A stretch of 64,000 nt of DNA from NCBI RefSeq assembly GCF_000718255.1, contig NZ_JOFJ01000002.1, positions 341,955 through 405,954 on the forward strand, written 5' to 3'. The notes under the pieces are model-generated. The model was not told the origin of the DNA. It made no database searches and saw only the letters and a program-made list of their open reading frames with translations. Position numbers and translations under genes: made by a program. Shown in pieces: positions 18,290 to 27,206 of the stretch (the stretch's first letter is position 1; every line of letters starts with the position of its first letter). Origin of the DNA: Spirillospora albida. GTDB taxonomy: Bacteria; Actinomycetota; Actinomycetes; Streptosporangiales; Streptosporangiaceae.

Positions 18290-19069
18290 ATGGTTGAGGA
18301 TCTGCGGCAGCGGCCGCGCGTTGTCCGGCCGTCCGGGGGAGAAGAGGCGGGCGGCGGGATCGGGGATGTGCTCGCCCGGGGCGTCACCGCCGGGTTCGTG
18401 AAGGTGTTCACGACCCTGGCCCGGGTGCGGGGCGGGCGGCCGCTGCATCCGCAGGGGGTGGTGCTGGACGCGACGCTGCGGTTGAGCGGGCGGTCCCGCG
18501 GGTGGGGTGTGCCGTTCCTGGACGACGCGGCCGAACTGCGCGGGGTGGCCCGGATGTCGCGGTCGGTGGGGCTGCCGACGTCGGTGCCCGATCTGCTGGG
18601 TCTGGCGCTGAGGTGGCGGGCGCCCGGGGGCGAGGAGTCGGAGTTGCTGCTCGCGACCACCGGCAGCGGTGCCCTGGGGCGCTTCACGCTGCGGCCGGTG
18701 ATGAGGTGGAGTCCGCAGTTCTACGGGTCTCTCCTGCCCTACAGGGCGGGTGACCGGCTCGTGATGCTGGGGGCGATCGCGCGGGGGGACCGGGAGATCC
18801 CGGCCGATTTCGCGGCCCTCGAGGGCGCCATCGGTGAGGGGCCGATGGTCTTGGACTTGGTCGTGGCGGACGGGAAGGGTGCGTGGGAGCGGTTCGGCGA
18901 ACTCGTCCTCAGCGGCCCCGCGCGCAGCGACGAGAGCGAGCCGCGGCGGTTCAATCCCATCCGGCGGCCGATCCTCGGTCTGGTGCCCGCCGGCCTGTTC
19001 CAGCAGCTGAGGGGGCCGACGTACGAGGCCGTGCAGCAGGTCGACCGGGGCGGCTCCTCCGGTAAGTGA
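18290..19069 (+). CDS. Uncharacterised protein, possibly catalase-fold related
   Basis: This 259-residue protein has no signal peptide or membrane helix. The ATG at 18290 follows a GGGGAGCGG ribosome-binding site, so the 22 extra codons upstream are not used. The pattern HPQGVVLDATLRLSG and GVPFLDDAAELRGVARMSRSVG faintly recalls the heme-pocket and barrel strands of catalase-like proteins, but no proximal tyrosine motif is clear. I cannot assign a function. The next gene, a DUF4334 protein, is 48 bases downstream and may be co-transcribed. Confidence 0.6.
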   Translation: MVEDLRQRPRVVRPSGGEEAGGGIGDVLARGVTAGFVKVFTTLARVRGGRPLHPQGVVLDATLRLSGRSRGWGVPFLDDAAELRGVARMSRSVGLPTSVPDLLGLALRWRAPGGEESELLLATTGSGALGRFTLRPVMRWSPQFYGSLLPYRAGDRLVMLGAIARGDREIPADFAALEGAIGEGPMVLDLVVADGKGAWERFGELVLSGPARSDESEPRRFNPIRRPILGLVPAGLFQQLRGPTYEAVQQVDRGGSSGK

Positions 19070-19117
19070 GCGCTGACGTAGGATCGCGGCCGTCGGGCGC
19101 GAATCGAAGGAAGCCGA

Positions 19118-19540
19118 ATGGACGTGCTGGAACTCATCCGGGGTGGGAGCGCCTCGGGGGAGAAGGTGTTCGCCGAGCTGGGGGCCGTGGCCCCCGACGC
19201 CATGCTCGGGACGTGGCGGGGCGGCCTGTTCGACGGGAGCGAGCCGATGGCGGCGCGGCTCGTCAAGATGCGCTGGTACGGGAAGCGCTTCAACGACGCC
19301 GAGAACGTCGAGCCGCTGCTCTGCCTCGACGACAAGGACGAGATCCACTCGTTCGACGGGATGGGCATGGCGCGGCTGCGCGAGATGTCGCACCGGGGGC
19401 TCGTGTCGGCCGCGATGGTGTACGACACCCAGCCGATCATCGACCACTTCCGGCGGATCGACGACGACCACGTGATGGGCGCCATGGACGCGAAGGGCGT
19501 CGGAAGCGTCCTGTACTTCCACCTCACCCGCGTCTGGTAG
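19118..19540 (+). CDS. DUF4334 (GXWXG) family protein
   Basis: This 140-residue protein begins a beta domain with LGTWRGGLFDG, matching the GXWXG motif, and continues with KMRWYGKRF and RLREMSHRGLVSAAMVYDTQPIIDHFRRID, the DUF4334 signature. These proteins are small cytosolic lipocalin-like domains of unknown role. A GAAGGAAG ribosome-binding site precedes the ATG. The 3' end overlaps the convergent HD-domain gene by 17 bases. Confidence 0.85.
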   Translation: MDVLELIRGGSASGEKVFAELGAVAPDAMLGTWRGGLFDGSEPMAARLVKMRWYGKRFNDAENVEPLLCLDDKDEIHSFDGMGMARLREMSHRGLVSAAMVYDTQPIIDHFRRIDDDHVMGAMDAKGVGSVLYFHLTRVW

Positions 19541-20111
19541 GCCCGGACACGGCGCGGATCGCCCAGTCGAGGGAGTTCGTCCGCTGGGCCTCTTCGGCCA
19601 GGCGCTTCGCGGACCCGGTCTGGAGCTCGGGCAGGGCGCTCGCGACCCAGTGGTGGGTGTTCCGGTTGCCGTGGTCGCCGTACTCGATGGCCTGGACGAG
19701 GCATTCCAGCTTGTCGGCGTCGCGGGCGCAGCGGGCCTCGAGGCTGTCGCGCGCCTCGAACTCGGCGACCGCGGAGCCGATCATCGCGGCGACCGGGGGC
19801 GGGACGCCGGCGGTCTGATCCGCGGTGACCTGTTCGTTCGGGGCCTTCGTCAGGTAGGCGCGGCCCAGGTGCGGGACGTCCGTCAGCCGCGTCTCCTGGG
19901 TGTCGTGGAACAGGGCGAGCAGCGCGGCGCGCTCCGGGTTCGCGCCTTCGAGGACGGCGAGGACGCTCGCGATGACGGCCGTCCGGAAGGAGTGGTCGGC
20001 GACGCTCTCCGGGTCGTTCACGCCCGCGACGAGCCAGCCGGTGCGCTTGTAGCGCTTCAGCAGGCCGATCTCGTAGAGCAGCCCGGTGAGCCGCTCCATC
20101 TCGTCCGCCAT
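19524..20111 (-). CDS. HD-domain phosphohydrolase, YfbR/HDDC2-like
   Basis: This 195-residue cytosolic protein has metal-binding HD residues: the first histidine in DPESVADHSFR, the HD pair in LALFHDTQETRL, and a downstream aspartate in CARDADKLECLVQA. This pattern matches 5'-deoxynucleotidases of the YfbR/HDDC2 group, which dephosphorylate deoxynucleoside monophosphates. An AAGGACAC ribosome-binding site precedes the ATG. A strong terminator lies upstream, isolating it from the small peptide gene. Confidence 0.85.
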   Translation of the reverse strand: MADEMERLTGLLYEIGLLKRYKRTGWLVAGVNDPESVADHSFRTAVIASVLAVLEGANPERAALLALFHDTQETRLTDVPHLGRAYLTKAPNEQVTADQTAGVPPPVAAMIGSAVAEFEARDSLEARCARDADKLECLVQAIEYGDHGNRNTHHWVASALPELQTGSAKRLAEEAQRTNSLDWAIRAVSGPTRRG

Positions 20112-20145
20112 GTGGGTGTCCTTCCGGCACGACGCCGATAGGTCG

Positions 20146-20172
20146 AGGGCCTCCTCGTGGCGAGGAGGCCCT
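20146..20172 (-). terminator. Hairpin terminator after the small peptide gene
   Basis: Twelve-base perfect arms (AGGGCCTCCTCG and complement) around a three-base loop lie 29 bases past the stop of the 31-residue ORF and 35 bases before the HD-hydrolase start. It would end transcription of the small ORF, although attenuation of the HD gene is also possible. Confidence 0.65.
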
Positions 20173-20200
20173 GTGCGGTCCGCGGGAGGTGGGAGGCCGG

Positions 20201-20296
20201 TCAGTACGGCAGAAGCCGGCCCGAGGGCGTCCTGAGGTCGAGGGGGCTCGGTTGACGTGGGGGCTTGGGGCGCTTGACGAGCTGCTGCCGTGCCAT
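20201..20296 (-). CDS. Putative 31-residue basic peptide
   Basis: This short ORF encodes a cationic, proline-rich peptide with KRPKPPRQPSP in the middle and a SGRLLPY C-terminus. A GGGGGAG ribosome-binding site lies about ten bases before the ATG; an in-frame ATG three codons upstream is an alternative. It has a possible promoter (TCGAAC, 16-base spacer, CATAAG, near 20393-20420) and its own strong terminator. These support a real small gene. No family recognised; a RiPP precursor, regulator peptide or leader peptide are all possible. Confidence 0.4.
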   Translation of the reverse strand: MARQQLVKRPKPPRQPSPLDLRTPSGRLLPY

Positions 20297-20431
20297 GGTG
20301 ATCATCTCCCCCGTCGGGCCGGGTGTTAACCCGTCCATCGAGCCGATGTCGCGTGTACCCCGTAGGACGTGGACGGTGCCCCTGAGGTTCAGTGAGCTTA
20401 TGTGATGCACCTCGTCACGTTCGACCGTTTT

Positions 20432-21259
20432 TCAGGACACGATGTCGCGGGTCTGGAATCGGCGGAAGGCCAGGGCGAACAGGATCGCGGCGTAGGCGGT
20501 GGAGATGGCGGCCCCCTTGGCCATGCCAGTCCACTGGATCTGGGGCTGGAGGGCGTCCATCCAGGCGTACATCCAGTGGGTGGGCAGGAAGTCGCGCCAG
20601 GAGCCGAGGGCGGTGACGGCGTCCAGGATGTTGCTGACGATCACGAGGCCGACCGCACCGCCCACCGCGCCGAGCGGGGAGTCCGTGGTGACGGACAGCA
20701 GGAACGCGAGGGCGGCGACGACCAGCTGCGCGATCAGTGAGTAGCCGGCGATGATCGCCATGCGGGAGAGGGCCGTGCCGACCGGGACGGTGCCGCCGGT
20801 GGGGAGCTCGACCGGGCCCCAGCCGAACGCGACGGTGCCCGCGAGGAGCGCCATCGCCGGGAGGCTGAGGACGGCGACGACGGCGTAGGCGAGCGCCACG
20901 ATCAGTTTCTGGCGCAGGAGGCGGGCCCGGGGAACGGGCGCGGCGAGGAGGTAGCGCAGAGACGACCAGTTCGCCTCGCTCGCCACGGTGTCGCCGCAGA
21001 AGAGGGCGACGGCGACGACGAGGAGGAATCCCGTCGAGACGAAGAGGGCGAACAGGGCGAAGTTGAGGGCGCTGGACGTCGCGACGTCGACGAGGCTCGG
21101 GAAGCCGTCCGGGCCGGGGTCACCGCCGATCTTGAACGCGCCGACCAGCACCCACGGCAGGGCGAGCAGGATCGCGAACGCGACGAGGGTGCGGCGGCGC
21201 CGGAACTGCCGGACGGCCTCGACCCGCAGCGGCAGCGTCCGCCGCACGGCGTAGGTCAT
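20432..21259 (-). CDS. ABC transporter permease (ABC-2 type)
   Basis: This 275-residue membrane protein has six predicted helices; the segment GDTVASEANWSSLRYLLAAPVPRARLLRQK is typical of ABC-2 exporter permeases. It begins by overlapping the stop of the fused hydrolase/ATPase gene (ATGA), so the two form one transporter. The substrate is unknown; co-occurrence with a surface hydrolase suggests export coupled to extracellular processing (inference). Confidence 0.88.
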   Translation of the reverse strand: MTYAVRRTLPLRVEAVRQFRRRRTLVAFAILLALPWVLVGAFKIGGDPGPDGFPSLVDVATSSALNFALFALFVSTGFLLVVAVALFCGDTVASEANWSSLRYLLAAPVPRARLLRQKLIVALAYAVVAVLSLPAMALLAGTVAFGWGPVELPTGGTVPVGTALSRMAIIAGYSLIAQLVVAALAFLLSVTTDSPLGAVGGAVGLVIVSNILDAVTALGSWRDFLPTHWMYAWMDALQPQIQWTGMAKGAAISTAYAAILFALAFRRFQTRDIVS

Positions 21260-23709
21260 GACTTCTCTCCGATGAGTTCCAGGAACGCGTCCTCGAGGCG
21301 GCGGCCGGAGCCGGTGATCTCGCTGACGGGGCCGGCGGCGACGCGGCGTCCGCCCGCCATGACGACCGCGTGGGTGCAGGTCTGCTCCACCTCGGACAGG
21401 AGGTGGCTGGACACGATGACGGTGCGTCCGGCCGCCGCGTACGTGACGAGGACGTCCCGCATCTCGCGGATCTGGGGCGGGTCGAGCCCGTTGGTGGGCT
21501 CGTCCAGGACGAGCAGGTCGGGGAGGCCGAGCATGGCCTGCGCGATCGCGAGGCGCTGCCGCATGCCCTGCGAGTAGGTGCGGACGGCGCGGTCGAGCGC
21601 CGTACCGAGCGCGGCGATCTCGAGCGCCTCCTCCATGTGGGCCTCGGCCCGGGGGCGTCCGGTGGCGCGCCAGTACAGGTCGAGGTTGTCGCGGCCGGAC
21701 AGGTGGGGGAGGAACCCGGGGCCTTCGACGAACGAGCCGAGACGCGCCAGGACGGGGGCGCCCGGAACGACCCGCTGCCCGAAGATCCTGATCTCGCCCG
21801 CGTCGGGATGGATCAGGCCCATCAGCATGCGCAGGGTCGTCGTCTTGCCGGCGCCGTTCGGGCCGAGGAGGCCGAGCACCTGGCCCTTCTCGACGCGGAA
21901 GGACAGGTCGGCGACGGCCAGGTGCCCGTTCCGGTACTTCTTGGTGAGGCCGGTGATCTCCAGCGGAACGTCGCCGTCGGTGACCGCGGCGGGCCTGCGG
22001 CGCCGGACGAGCAGCGCCGCGGCGAGCAGCAGCGCCGCGCCGGGCAGCCACCACACCCAGGCGGGGACCGGCGTGGCCGTGGTCGTCAGCGCCGGGACGG
22101 ACGGGACCGTCAGCGGCGACACGGCCCGCACCTTCACCGTGGCGGGCGCGGCCGGGGTGGCGAAGCCCATGTCGGTCGTGGCGATGGCGAGGCGGACGCG
22201 GTGGCCCCGGTCGAAGCGGTGGTCCATGGCGGGGAGGGTCACCGTGACCTCGCCCGCCTCGTCGACCAGGAGGGGGGCGGCGATGCGCCGGGCGAGGGAC
22301 GCCTTCCCGTCCGGGGCGACGTCGTACAGCTTCGCGAACAGCGGACCGGGGGCCGAGACGGCGATCCGGACGGTGGCGGCGCCGGTGAGCCGCAGCGGGG
22401 CGTCCAGCGGACGGGTGTCGAACACGGCGGACTGGCCGGGCATGTCGGCGGGCAGGCCGGCGGCGGAGCCGAGGTCGCCGAGAGAGCCGAGCGCGCCGAG
22501 GCCGGGCAGCGCGGAGATCGACGCGGGGGCGCCGCCCGCCGGGCGGTGGACGCTCTGCTCGCGGCCGGTCAGCGGCAGCGCGCGGGGGCCGGCGGTGAGC
22601 CCGGGGTAGGCGGGGGCGGTCGCCTGCTCCACCACGACCTCCTGCGTGGACGAGTCGATGCCGCCCGCGCGCGTCACGGTGAACCCGTCCGGGGCCTTTC
22701 CGGAGCCGCGCAGGCGGGCGTCGAAGAAGTCGTGCACCAGGCCCCGGACGCGGGTCGTCTCCGGGTCTCCGCCGTCGTGCCCGCCCTGGAACCACACCAT
22801 GGAGACGGGGGCGCCGTTCCGGGCGATGGCGCGGGCGTTCGCGTCGGCGTGGTGCAGGGGGAAGAGCGAGTCGGCCTGGCCCTGGACGAGCAGGGTCGGG
22901 ATCTTGATGCGGTCGCCGACGGAGGAGGGGCTCGACCTCCGAAGTCTCTCGACCGCCTCGCGGGTCGGACGCCCCGTCTCCGCAACCTCCTCGTACATCT
23001 CGCACACGGACGGGAGGAACCGCCCGCAGGCGGTGCCGTTCGCGCCCGAGGAGAAGAAGAGGCCCGCCCACAGCTTCTTGAACACGCCCGGCTCGCCGCC
23101 GGTCGCGTTGGGGAAGAGGGCGTCGGCGAGGTCGTGCCAGGTGATCTGCGGGGCGATGGCGTCCACGCGCGGGTCGTACGCGGCGGTCATGAGCGCGATC
23201 GCGCCGCCGTAGGACTCGCCCGCCATGCCGACGCGCGGGTCGCCGGGGCCGTCCAGCCGGACCTCGGGACGCCGTGCCAGCCAGTCGATGAGCCGCCGTG
23301 CGTCCTGGACCTCGTGGTCGGGGGAGTTGAGGGCGATATGCCCGGTGGAGCGGCCGAAGCCGCGGGCCGACCACGCGAGTACGGCGTATCCGGCGCGGGC
23401 GAGTTCGCGGGCCTCGCCCGCGACACCGGACTTGTCGCCGCCGAAGCCGTGCCCGAGCATGATCGCGGGGCCCTTGGACCGCCCGACCGGCGCGTAGAAC
23501 GTGGTGTCGAGCGTGACGTGCGCGTCGTCGCCGGGGCCGCCCGGCACCGTGACGCGCTGCTCCGTCGTCCGGACGCGCGGCGCGTCGCCCGCCGCGACCC
23601 CCCACGCCGTGCCGCCCGCCGCCAGCGCGAGGGCGGTGCCCGCCGCCGTCCACCGCACCGGACGCGTCGTCCTGTTCCAGCGCGCGCGGAGCGCTCCCCC
23701 CAGATTCAT
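21256..23709 (-). CDS. Fusion of a CocE/S15-type alpha/beta hydrolase and an ABC transporter ATPase
   Basis: This 817-residue two-domain protein has an N-terminal membrane anchor or signal helix at about residues 20-41. An alpha/beta hydrolase domain follows: nucleophile Ser166 in GESYGG, Asp280 in GQADS, His311 in GGH. Then comes a jelly-roll-like C-terminal domain of the X-Pro dipeptidyl-peptidase/CocE kind. A membrane helix (AWVWWLPGAALLLAAALLV, about 535-555) leads to a cytosolic ABC ATPase from about 572 with Walker A GPNGAGKTT, signature YSQGM, Walker B LLVLDEPTNGLDP and the SSH switch histidine. The topology places the hydrolase outside and the ATPase inside. The permease partner is the next gene. 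Confidence 0.9.
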   Translation of the reverse strand: MNLGGALRARWNRTTRPVRWTAAGTALALAAGGTAWGVAAGDAPRVRTTEQRVTVPGGPGDDAHVTLDTTFYAPVGRSKGPAIMLGHGFGGDKSGVAGEARELARAGYAVLAWSARGFGRSTGHIALNSPDHEVQDARRLIDWLARRPEVRLDGPGDPRVGMAGESYGGAIALMTAAYDPRVDAIAPQITWHDLADALFPNATGGEPGVFKKLWAGLFFSSGANGTACGRFLPSVCEMYEEVAETGRPTREAVERLRRSSPSSVGDRIKIPTLLVQGQADSLFPLHHADANARAIARNGAPVSMVWFQGGHDGGDPETTRVRGLVHDFFDARLRGSGKAPDGFTVTRAGGIDSSTQEVVVEQATAPAYPGLTAGPRALPLTGREQSVHRPAGGAPASISALPGLGALGSLGDLGSAAGLPADMPGQSAVFDTRPLDAPLRLTGAATVRIAVSAPGPLFAKLYDVAPDGKASLARRIAAPLLVDEAGEVTVTLPAMDHRFDRGHRVRLAIATTDMGFATPAAPATVKVRAVSPLTVPSVPALTTTATPVPAWVWWLPGAALLLAAALLVRRRRPAAVTDGDVPLEITGLTKKYRNGHLAVADLSFRVEKGQVLGLLGPNGAGKTTTLRMLMGLIHPDAGEIRIFGQRVVPGAPVLARLGSFVEGPGFLPHLSGRDNLDLYWRATGRPRAEAHMEEALEIAALGTALDRAVRTYSQGMRQRLAIAQAMLGLPDLLVLDEPTNGLDPPQIREMRDVLVTYAAAGRTVIVSSHLLSEVEQTCTHAVVMAGGRRVAAGPVSEITGSGRRLEDAFLELIGEKS

Positions 23710-23798
23710 GCAAGCACCCTATGCGCGGCCCGCGCCGGCCGAGTCCGACCTGCCGCGTATCCGCCGGGCCTCCCGGCGCGGTACGTGATCGCCCGTCC

Positions 23799-24452
23799 CT
23801 ACGCCTCGGGGTGGACGGCGTCCCCGGCCGGGAGGGGGCCGAGGGCGGCGGTGAACATCAGCGTCAGCCGCTCGGTGAGCTCGCCGGGGTCGAGCGCGCG
23901 CAGGTCGGCCAGGCCGAGCACGCGCCGGATCGGGCCGGTGCCCATGATGATCGAGGCGGCGAGCATCGCCCGGCCGCGCGGGTTCGGGCCGGTCAGCTGC
24001 GCGGCCATCGGCTCGATGGCGGCGGCCTCGATGTAGTCGTGGAGGATCCCGGTGACCTCGGGGTTGCCGACGGACCGGTCGAGCATCCGGGTGAGCGGGG
24101 TGGGCCGCCCCTCCCGGATCCGCCGCGCGACGTGCTCGGCGAGCCGCCGGGGGAGTTCGCCCGGCTCGCCCGCGATGACGCCCCGCAGGACGGACTCGCT
24201 GCTCAGCACCTCGCGAAACAGCGCCGCCTTGGAGCCGAAGTACCGGTTGACCAGGGCCATGTTCGCGTCCGCCGCCGCCGCGATCATGCGGACGGTCACG
24301 CCGTCGTAGCCGTGCTCGCCGAACAGGTCGCGCGCCGCGTCCAGGATCCGGCGGCGGGTCGCCTCCCGGTCGCGCTTGCGCCGGCCCGGCTGTGTCGTCT
24401 CGTCGAGCGGCGTCCCCACGTCCCGGCCCTCTCCCTCGCCCCGCTGCGGCAC
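23799..24452 (-). CDS. TetR-family transcriptional regulator
   Basis: This 217-residue protein has a TetR helix-turn-helix at about residues 30-75 (RRILDAARDLFGEHGYDGVTVRMIAAAADANMALVNRYFGSKAALF) and a C-terminal ligand domain rich in Leu/Ala. It is divergent from the MFS gene at 24537 with 84 bases between the starts, the usual arrangement for a repressor of an efflux pump. A TGCA half-site pair lies in the shared promoter. Confidence 0.9.
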   Translation of the reverse strand: MPQRGEGEGRDVGTPLDETTQPGRRKRDREATRRRILDAARDLFGEHGYDGVTVRMIAAAADANMALVNRYFGSKAALFREVLSSESVLRGVIAGEPGELPRRLAEHVARRIREGRPTPLTRMLDRSVGNPEVTGILHDYIEAAAIEPMAAQLTGPNPRGRAMLAASIIMGTGPIRRVLGLADLRALDPGELTERLTLMFTAALGPLPAGDAVHPEA

Positions 24453-24470
24453 GGTTCAGTATCCACCGGC

Positions 24471-24499
24471 TTGCAAGTAAACGAGTGCATACATAATAT
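24471..24499 (+). promoter_or_regulatory. Promoter of the MFS transporter gene
   Basis: TTGCAA (24471-24476) and TAATAT (24494-24499) are separated by 17 bases, a good sigma-70-type promoter for an actinomycete, 38 bases before the GTG. The site overlaps CTTGCAAG and TGCAT words that could be bound by the divergent TetR protein. Confidence 0.6.
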
Positions 24500-24536
24500 C
24501 GGCGGAGGTGAGAGGGCGAGCGCGTACGGGGGCAGG

Positions 24537-26120
24537 GTGACGCAGGCGAGGACGGCGGAGCAGCGGACGACGGCACCGCCGCGTCCGCAGTACAGCCGGC
24601 GCCAGATCCTGGAGATCCTCTGCGGGCTGATGATGGCGATGCTGACGTCGATGGTCTCCACGTCCGTCGTCGGGACGGCCCTCCCCACGATCGTCGGGGA
24701 CCTCGGCGGCCAGGAGCAGCTGGCCTGGGTGGCGAGCGCGCCCCTGCTCACCATGACCGCGTCCACGCCCCTGTGGGGCAAGCTGTCGGACATCTTCGGC
24801 CGCAAGCTGATGTTCCAGACCGCGCTCCTGCTGTTCGTCGTCGCGTCCGTCGCGGCCGGGCTGTCGCACGGCATCGGCGAGCTCATCGCCGCCCGCGCGT
24901 TCCAGGGCCTCGGCGTCGGCGGCATCTCCGCCCTCGTCCAGGTCATCCTCGGCGACGTGGTCGAGCCCCGCGAGCGCGGCCGCTACGCCGGCTTCGTGGG
25001 CGCCGTGTTCGGCGTCGCGACCGTCACCGGGCCCCTCCTCGGCGGATTCATCGTGGACGCCGACCGCCTCGGCTGGCGCTGGTGCTTCTTCGTCTGCGTC
25101 CCGCTCGCGGTCGTCGCGTTCATCGTCACCCAGAAGGTCCTGACCCTGCCGAAGGTCCGCCGGGACACCCGCGTCGACGTCTTCGGCGCGTTCACCGTCA
25201 CCGGGGGCGCCGCCACCCTGATGCTCCTGCTCTCCCTGGGAGGGCAGGAGTTCGCCTGGACCTCCGCCTGGAGCCGGCTCCTGCTGGCGGGCACCGTCGT
25301 CCTCGTCGCCCTGGCCGTCGTCGCCGAACGCAGGGCGAGCGACCCCATCCTCCCGCCGCGCCTCTTCCGCAACCGGACGTTCCTCATCACGTCCTTCACG
25401 TCGCTGTGCGTCGGCGTCGCGATGTTCGCCGGAATGATCTACCTGCCGCAGTACCTTCAGGTCGTCAAGGGGATGAGCCCCACCGCGTCCGGGCTGATGA
25501 CGCTGCCGCTGGTCGTCGGCATGCTGATCGCCTCGACCGGATCCGGCCAGTTCGTCACCCGGACCGGGCGCTACAAGTGGTTCCCCGTCGCCGGCATGGC
25601 GCTCGTCGCCGTCGCGATGGGCCTGCTGGCACGCCTGCACGTCGGCTCGCCCGCCCTCGTGATCGGGCTCGACTTCGCCGTCCTCGGCGTCGGGCTCGGC
25701 CTCACGATGCAGATCCTGATCCTCGCCGCGCAGAACGCCGTGCCGCCCGCCGACATGGCCGCGACGACGTCCGGTGTCTCCTTCTTCCGCAACCTGGGCG
25801 GCGCCATGGGCGTCGCCGCGTTCGGCGCGATCCTCACCACCCGCCTGTCCGGCGAGCTGTCGGACGGCCTGCGCGCAGCCCGCGCGACCCCGCCACCGGG
25901 CGCGGCCGATCTCGGCTCGCCCGACCAGATCCAGGCCCTCCCGGAGCCGTTCAAGCACATCGTGCTGACCTCGTTCGCGAACGCGCTGGAGACCGTGTTC
26001 CTGGTGGGCGTCCCGATCGCCCTGCTGGGCCTCGCGGCGGTCCTGGCGCTGAAGGAGCTGCCGCTCCGCGGCGCCCGGATCCCGAAGGCCCGCACCGCCG
26101 GACCGGTCAGCTCCCCTTGA
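24537..26120 (+). CDS. MFS drug efflux transporter, DHA2 (14-helix) family
   Basis: This 527-residue protein has about fourteen membrane helices. It begins with the motif-1 region TALPTIVGDLGGQEQLAWVASAPLL and has GKLSDIFGRKLMF (motif A), RAFQGLGVGGISALVQ, and GFVGAVFGVATVTGPLLGGF (motif C of drug exporters). The start GTG at 24537 follows GGGGGCAGG. Its 3' end overlaps the convergent gene at 26107 by 14 bases. The substrate is probably an antibiotic or other toxic compound; the divergent TetR gene likely controls it. Confidence 0.92.
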   Translation: MTQARTAEQRTTAPPRPQYSRRQILEILCGLMMAMLTSMVSTSVVGTALPTIVGDLGGQEQLAWVASAPLLTMTASTPLWGKLSDIFGRKLMFQTALLLFVVASVAAGLSHGIGELIAARAFQGLGVGGISALVQVILGDVVEPRERGRYAGFVGAVFGVATVTGPLLGGFIVDADRLGWRWCFFVCVPLAVVAFIVTQKVLTLPKVRRDTRVDVFGAFTVTGGAATLMLLLSLGGQEFAWTSAWSRLLLAGTVVLVALAVVAERRASDPILPPRLFRNRTFLITSFTSLCVGVAMFAGMIYLPQYLQVVKGMSPTASGLMTLPLVVGMLIASTGSGQFVTRTGRYKWFPVAGMALVAVAMGLLARLHVGSPALVIGLDFAVLGVGLGLTMQILILAAQNAVPPADMAATTSGVSFFRNLGGAMGVAAFGAILTTRLSGELSDGLRAARATPPPGAADLGSPDQIQALPEPFKHIVLTSFANALETVFLVGVPIALLGLAAVLALKELPLRGARIPKARTAGPVSSP

Positions 26121-27087
26121 GCTCGCGGTAGAGGCGGTCGGCCGCGGCGCGGTCGGGAGGCCCCGTCACGACGACCTTGCCGTCCAGGATCGGCATGTCG
26201 ACGCGCGGCAGGGTGATCAGGCGCTCGCGGACCACGAACGCGAGATCGCGGCCCACCGTCGCCCGCGTCAGCCGCGCGAACGCCTTCCGGTCGGCGGCCC
26301 GCAACGTCACCGCCACGTCGTAACCGGACGTGACGCGCGACCGCTGGACGCGCAGGTCGGCCACCTCGCGGATCGCGATGCCCTGCGCGAGCCGGTAGCA
26401 GGCCGGACCGGACGCCGCCTGACCGTTGATGCCGGCCGCGCCGGCCGGGCACGGCCCGGGGGTCGTCTGCGTGACGGGGTAGACGTGCAGCGGCGCCGCC
26501 AGCGCCACCGGCCGCGTCCGCATCGACGTGGCGATCATCGTGCCGGTCACCGCGACCGACGCGATCAGGAGGCCCAGGGTGAGGACCATGACGAGCAGCG
26601 CGGACCGGTGCTCCGCCGCGGCCGCCGCCCGCCGGTCGCGGCGTCCCCGCCGCAGGCCGGCGCGGCTCCGCTTGACCTCCGCCGCGGCGCGCTGCCGCTC
26701 TGCGGCGCGGGCCCGGCGCTTCCGGTCGGCGTCCGAGACCCCGCTCACCGCCCGCCGGGCGGCGGTGGTCCCGGCCGAGGAACCCGTGCTGGGAGACGAC
26801 TGCGAGGAAGGTTCGGTGGGGGCCGGGGCAGCGGACCGGGTGGAGGACGGCGGAGGCGGCCATGCGGGCGGCGGGCCGGCCGGGACCCAGCCCTCGGAGG
26901 TGAGTTCCTCCTGGCCGAGCACCTCCGCCGCCGACATCCGCACCGTGTCCGCCTCGGAGTCCCGCCGCGACGCGTCCGGCGGCGGCTCCTCCACCGGGAC
27001 GCGCTGCTGGGGCGCGGTGGGCGGTTCGGGGCGCGCGTCGCCCCCGTCGTCCGGACGACCCTTGCCGCGACGCGGAAGGACCCGCAT
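26107..27087 (-). CDS. Membrane-anchored protein with SecD P1-head-like domain
   Basis: This 326-residue protein has a disordered Pro/Ser-rich cytosolic N-terminus to about residue 110, a basic Arg/Ala-rich helix (110-165), one transmembrane helix (SALLVMVLTLGLLIASVAVTG, about 164-184) and an external domain. That domain (residues 200-326) resembles the P1 head of SecD: AGINGQ, CYRLA, VADLRVQRS, and a closing ILDGKVVVTGP strand. It lacks the multi-span SecD membrane part, so it is a stand-alone relative. A GGGGAGGTGACGG ribosome-binding site precedes the ATG. Function unknown. Confidence 0.75.
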   Translation of the reverse strand: MRVLPRRGKGRPDDGGDARPEPPTAPQQRVPVEEPPPDASRRDSEADTVRMSAAEVLGQEELTSEGWVPAGPPPAWPPPPSSTRSAAPAPTEPSSQSSPSTGSSAGTTAARRAVSGVSDADRKRRARAAERQRAAAEVKRSRAGLRRGRRDRRAAAAAEHRSALLVMVLTLGLLIASVAVTGTMIATSMRTRPVALAAPLHVYPVTQTTPGPCPAGAAGINGQAASGPACYRLAQGIAIREVADLRVQRSRVTSGYDVAVTLRAADRKAFARLTRATVGRDLAFVVRERLITLPRVDMPILDGKVVVTGPPDRAAADRLYRELKGS

Positions 27088-27206
27088 CCGTCACCTCCCC
27101 TGCTACATGATCTGTCTCAGTGTGTCAGGGTGAGACGGCGTCGCGCATGGTGTCGTGCTCACTCCCCGGAGAACCGTGCCCCGCGCACGGTGGTTCATAC
27201 GCGAAA

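Noticed and set aside
23721..24536. N-terminal extension of the MFS transporter by 272 codons
   Set aside because: The extension lies opposite the TetR gene and reads as antisense text; the transporter begins at GTG 24537 behind a good promoter.
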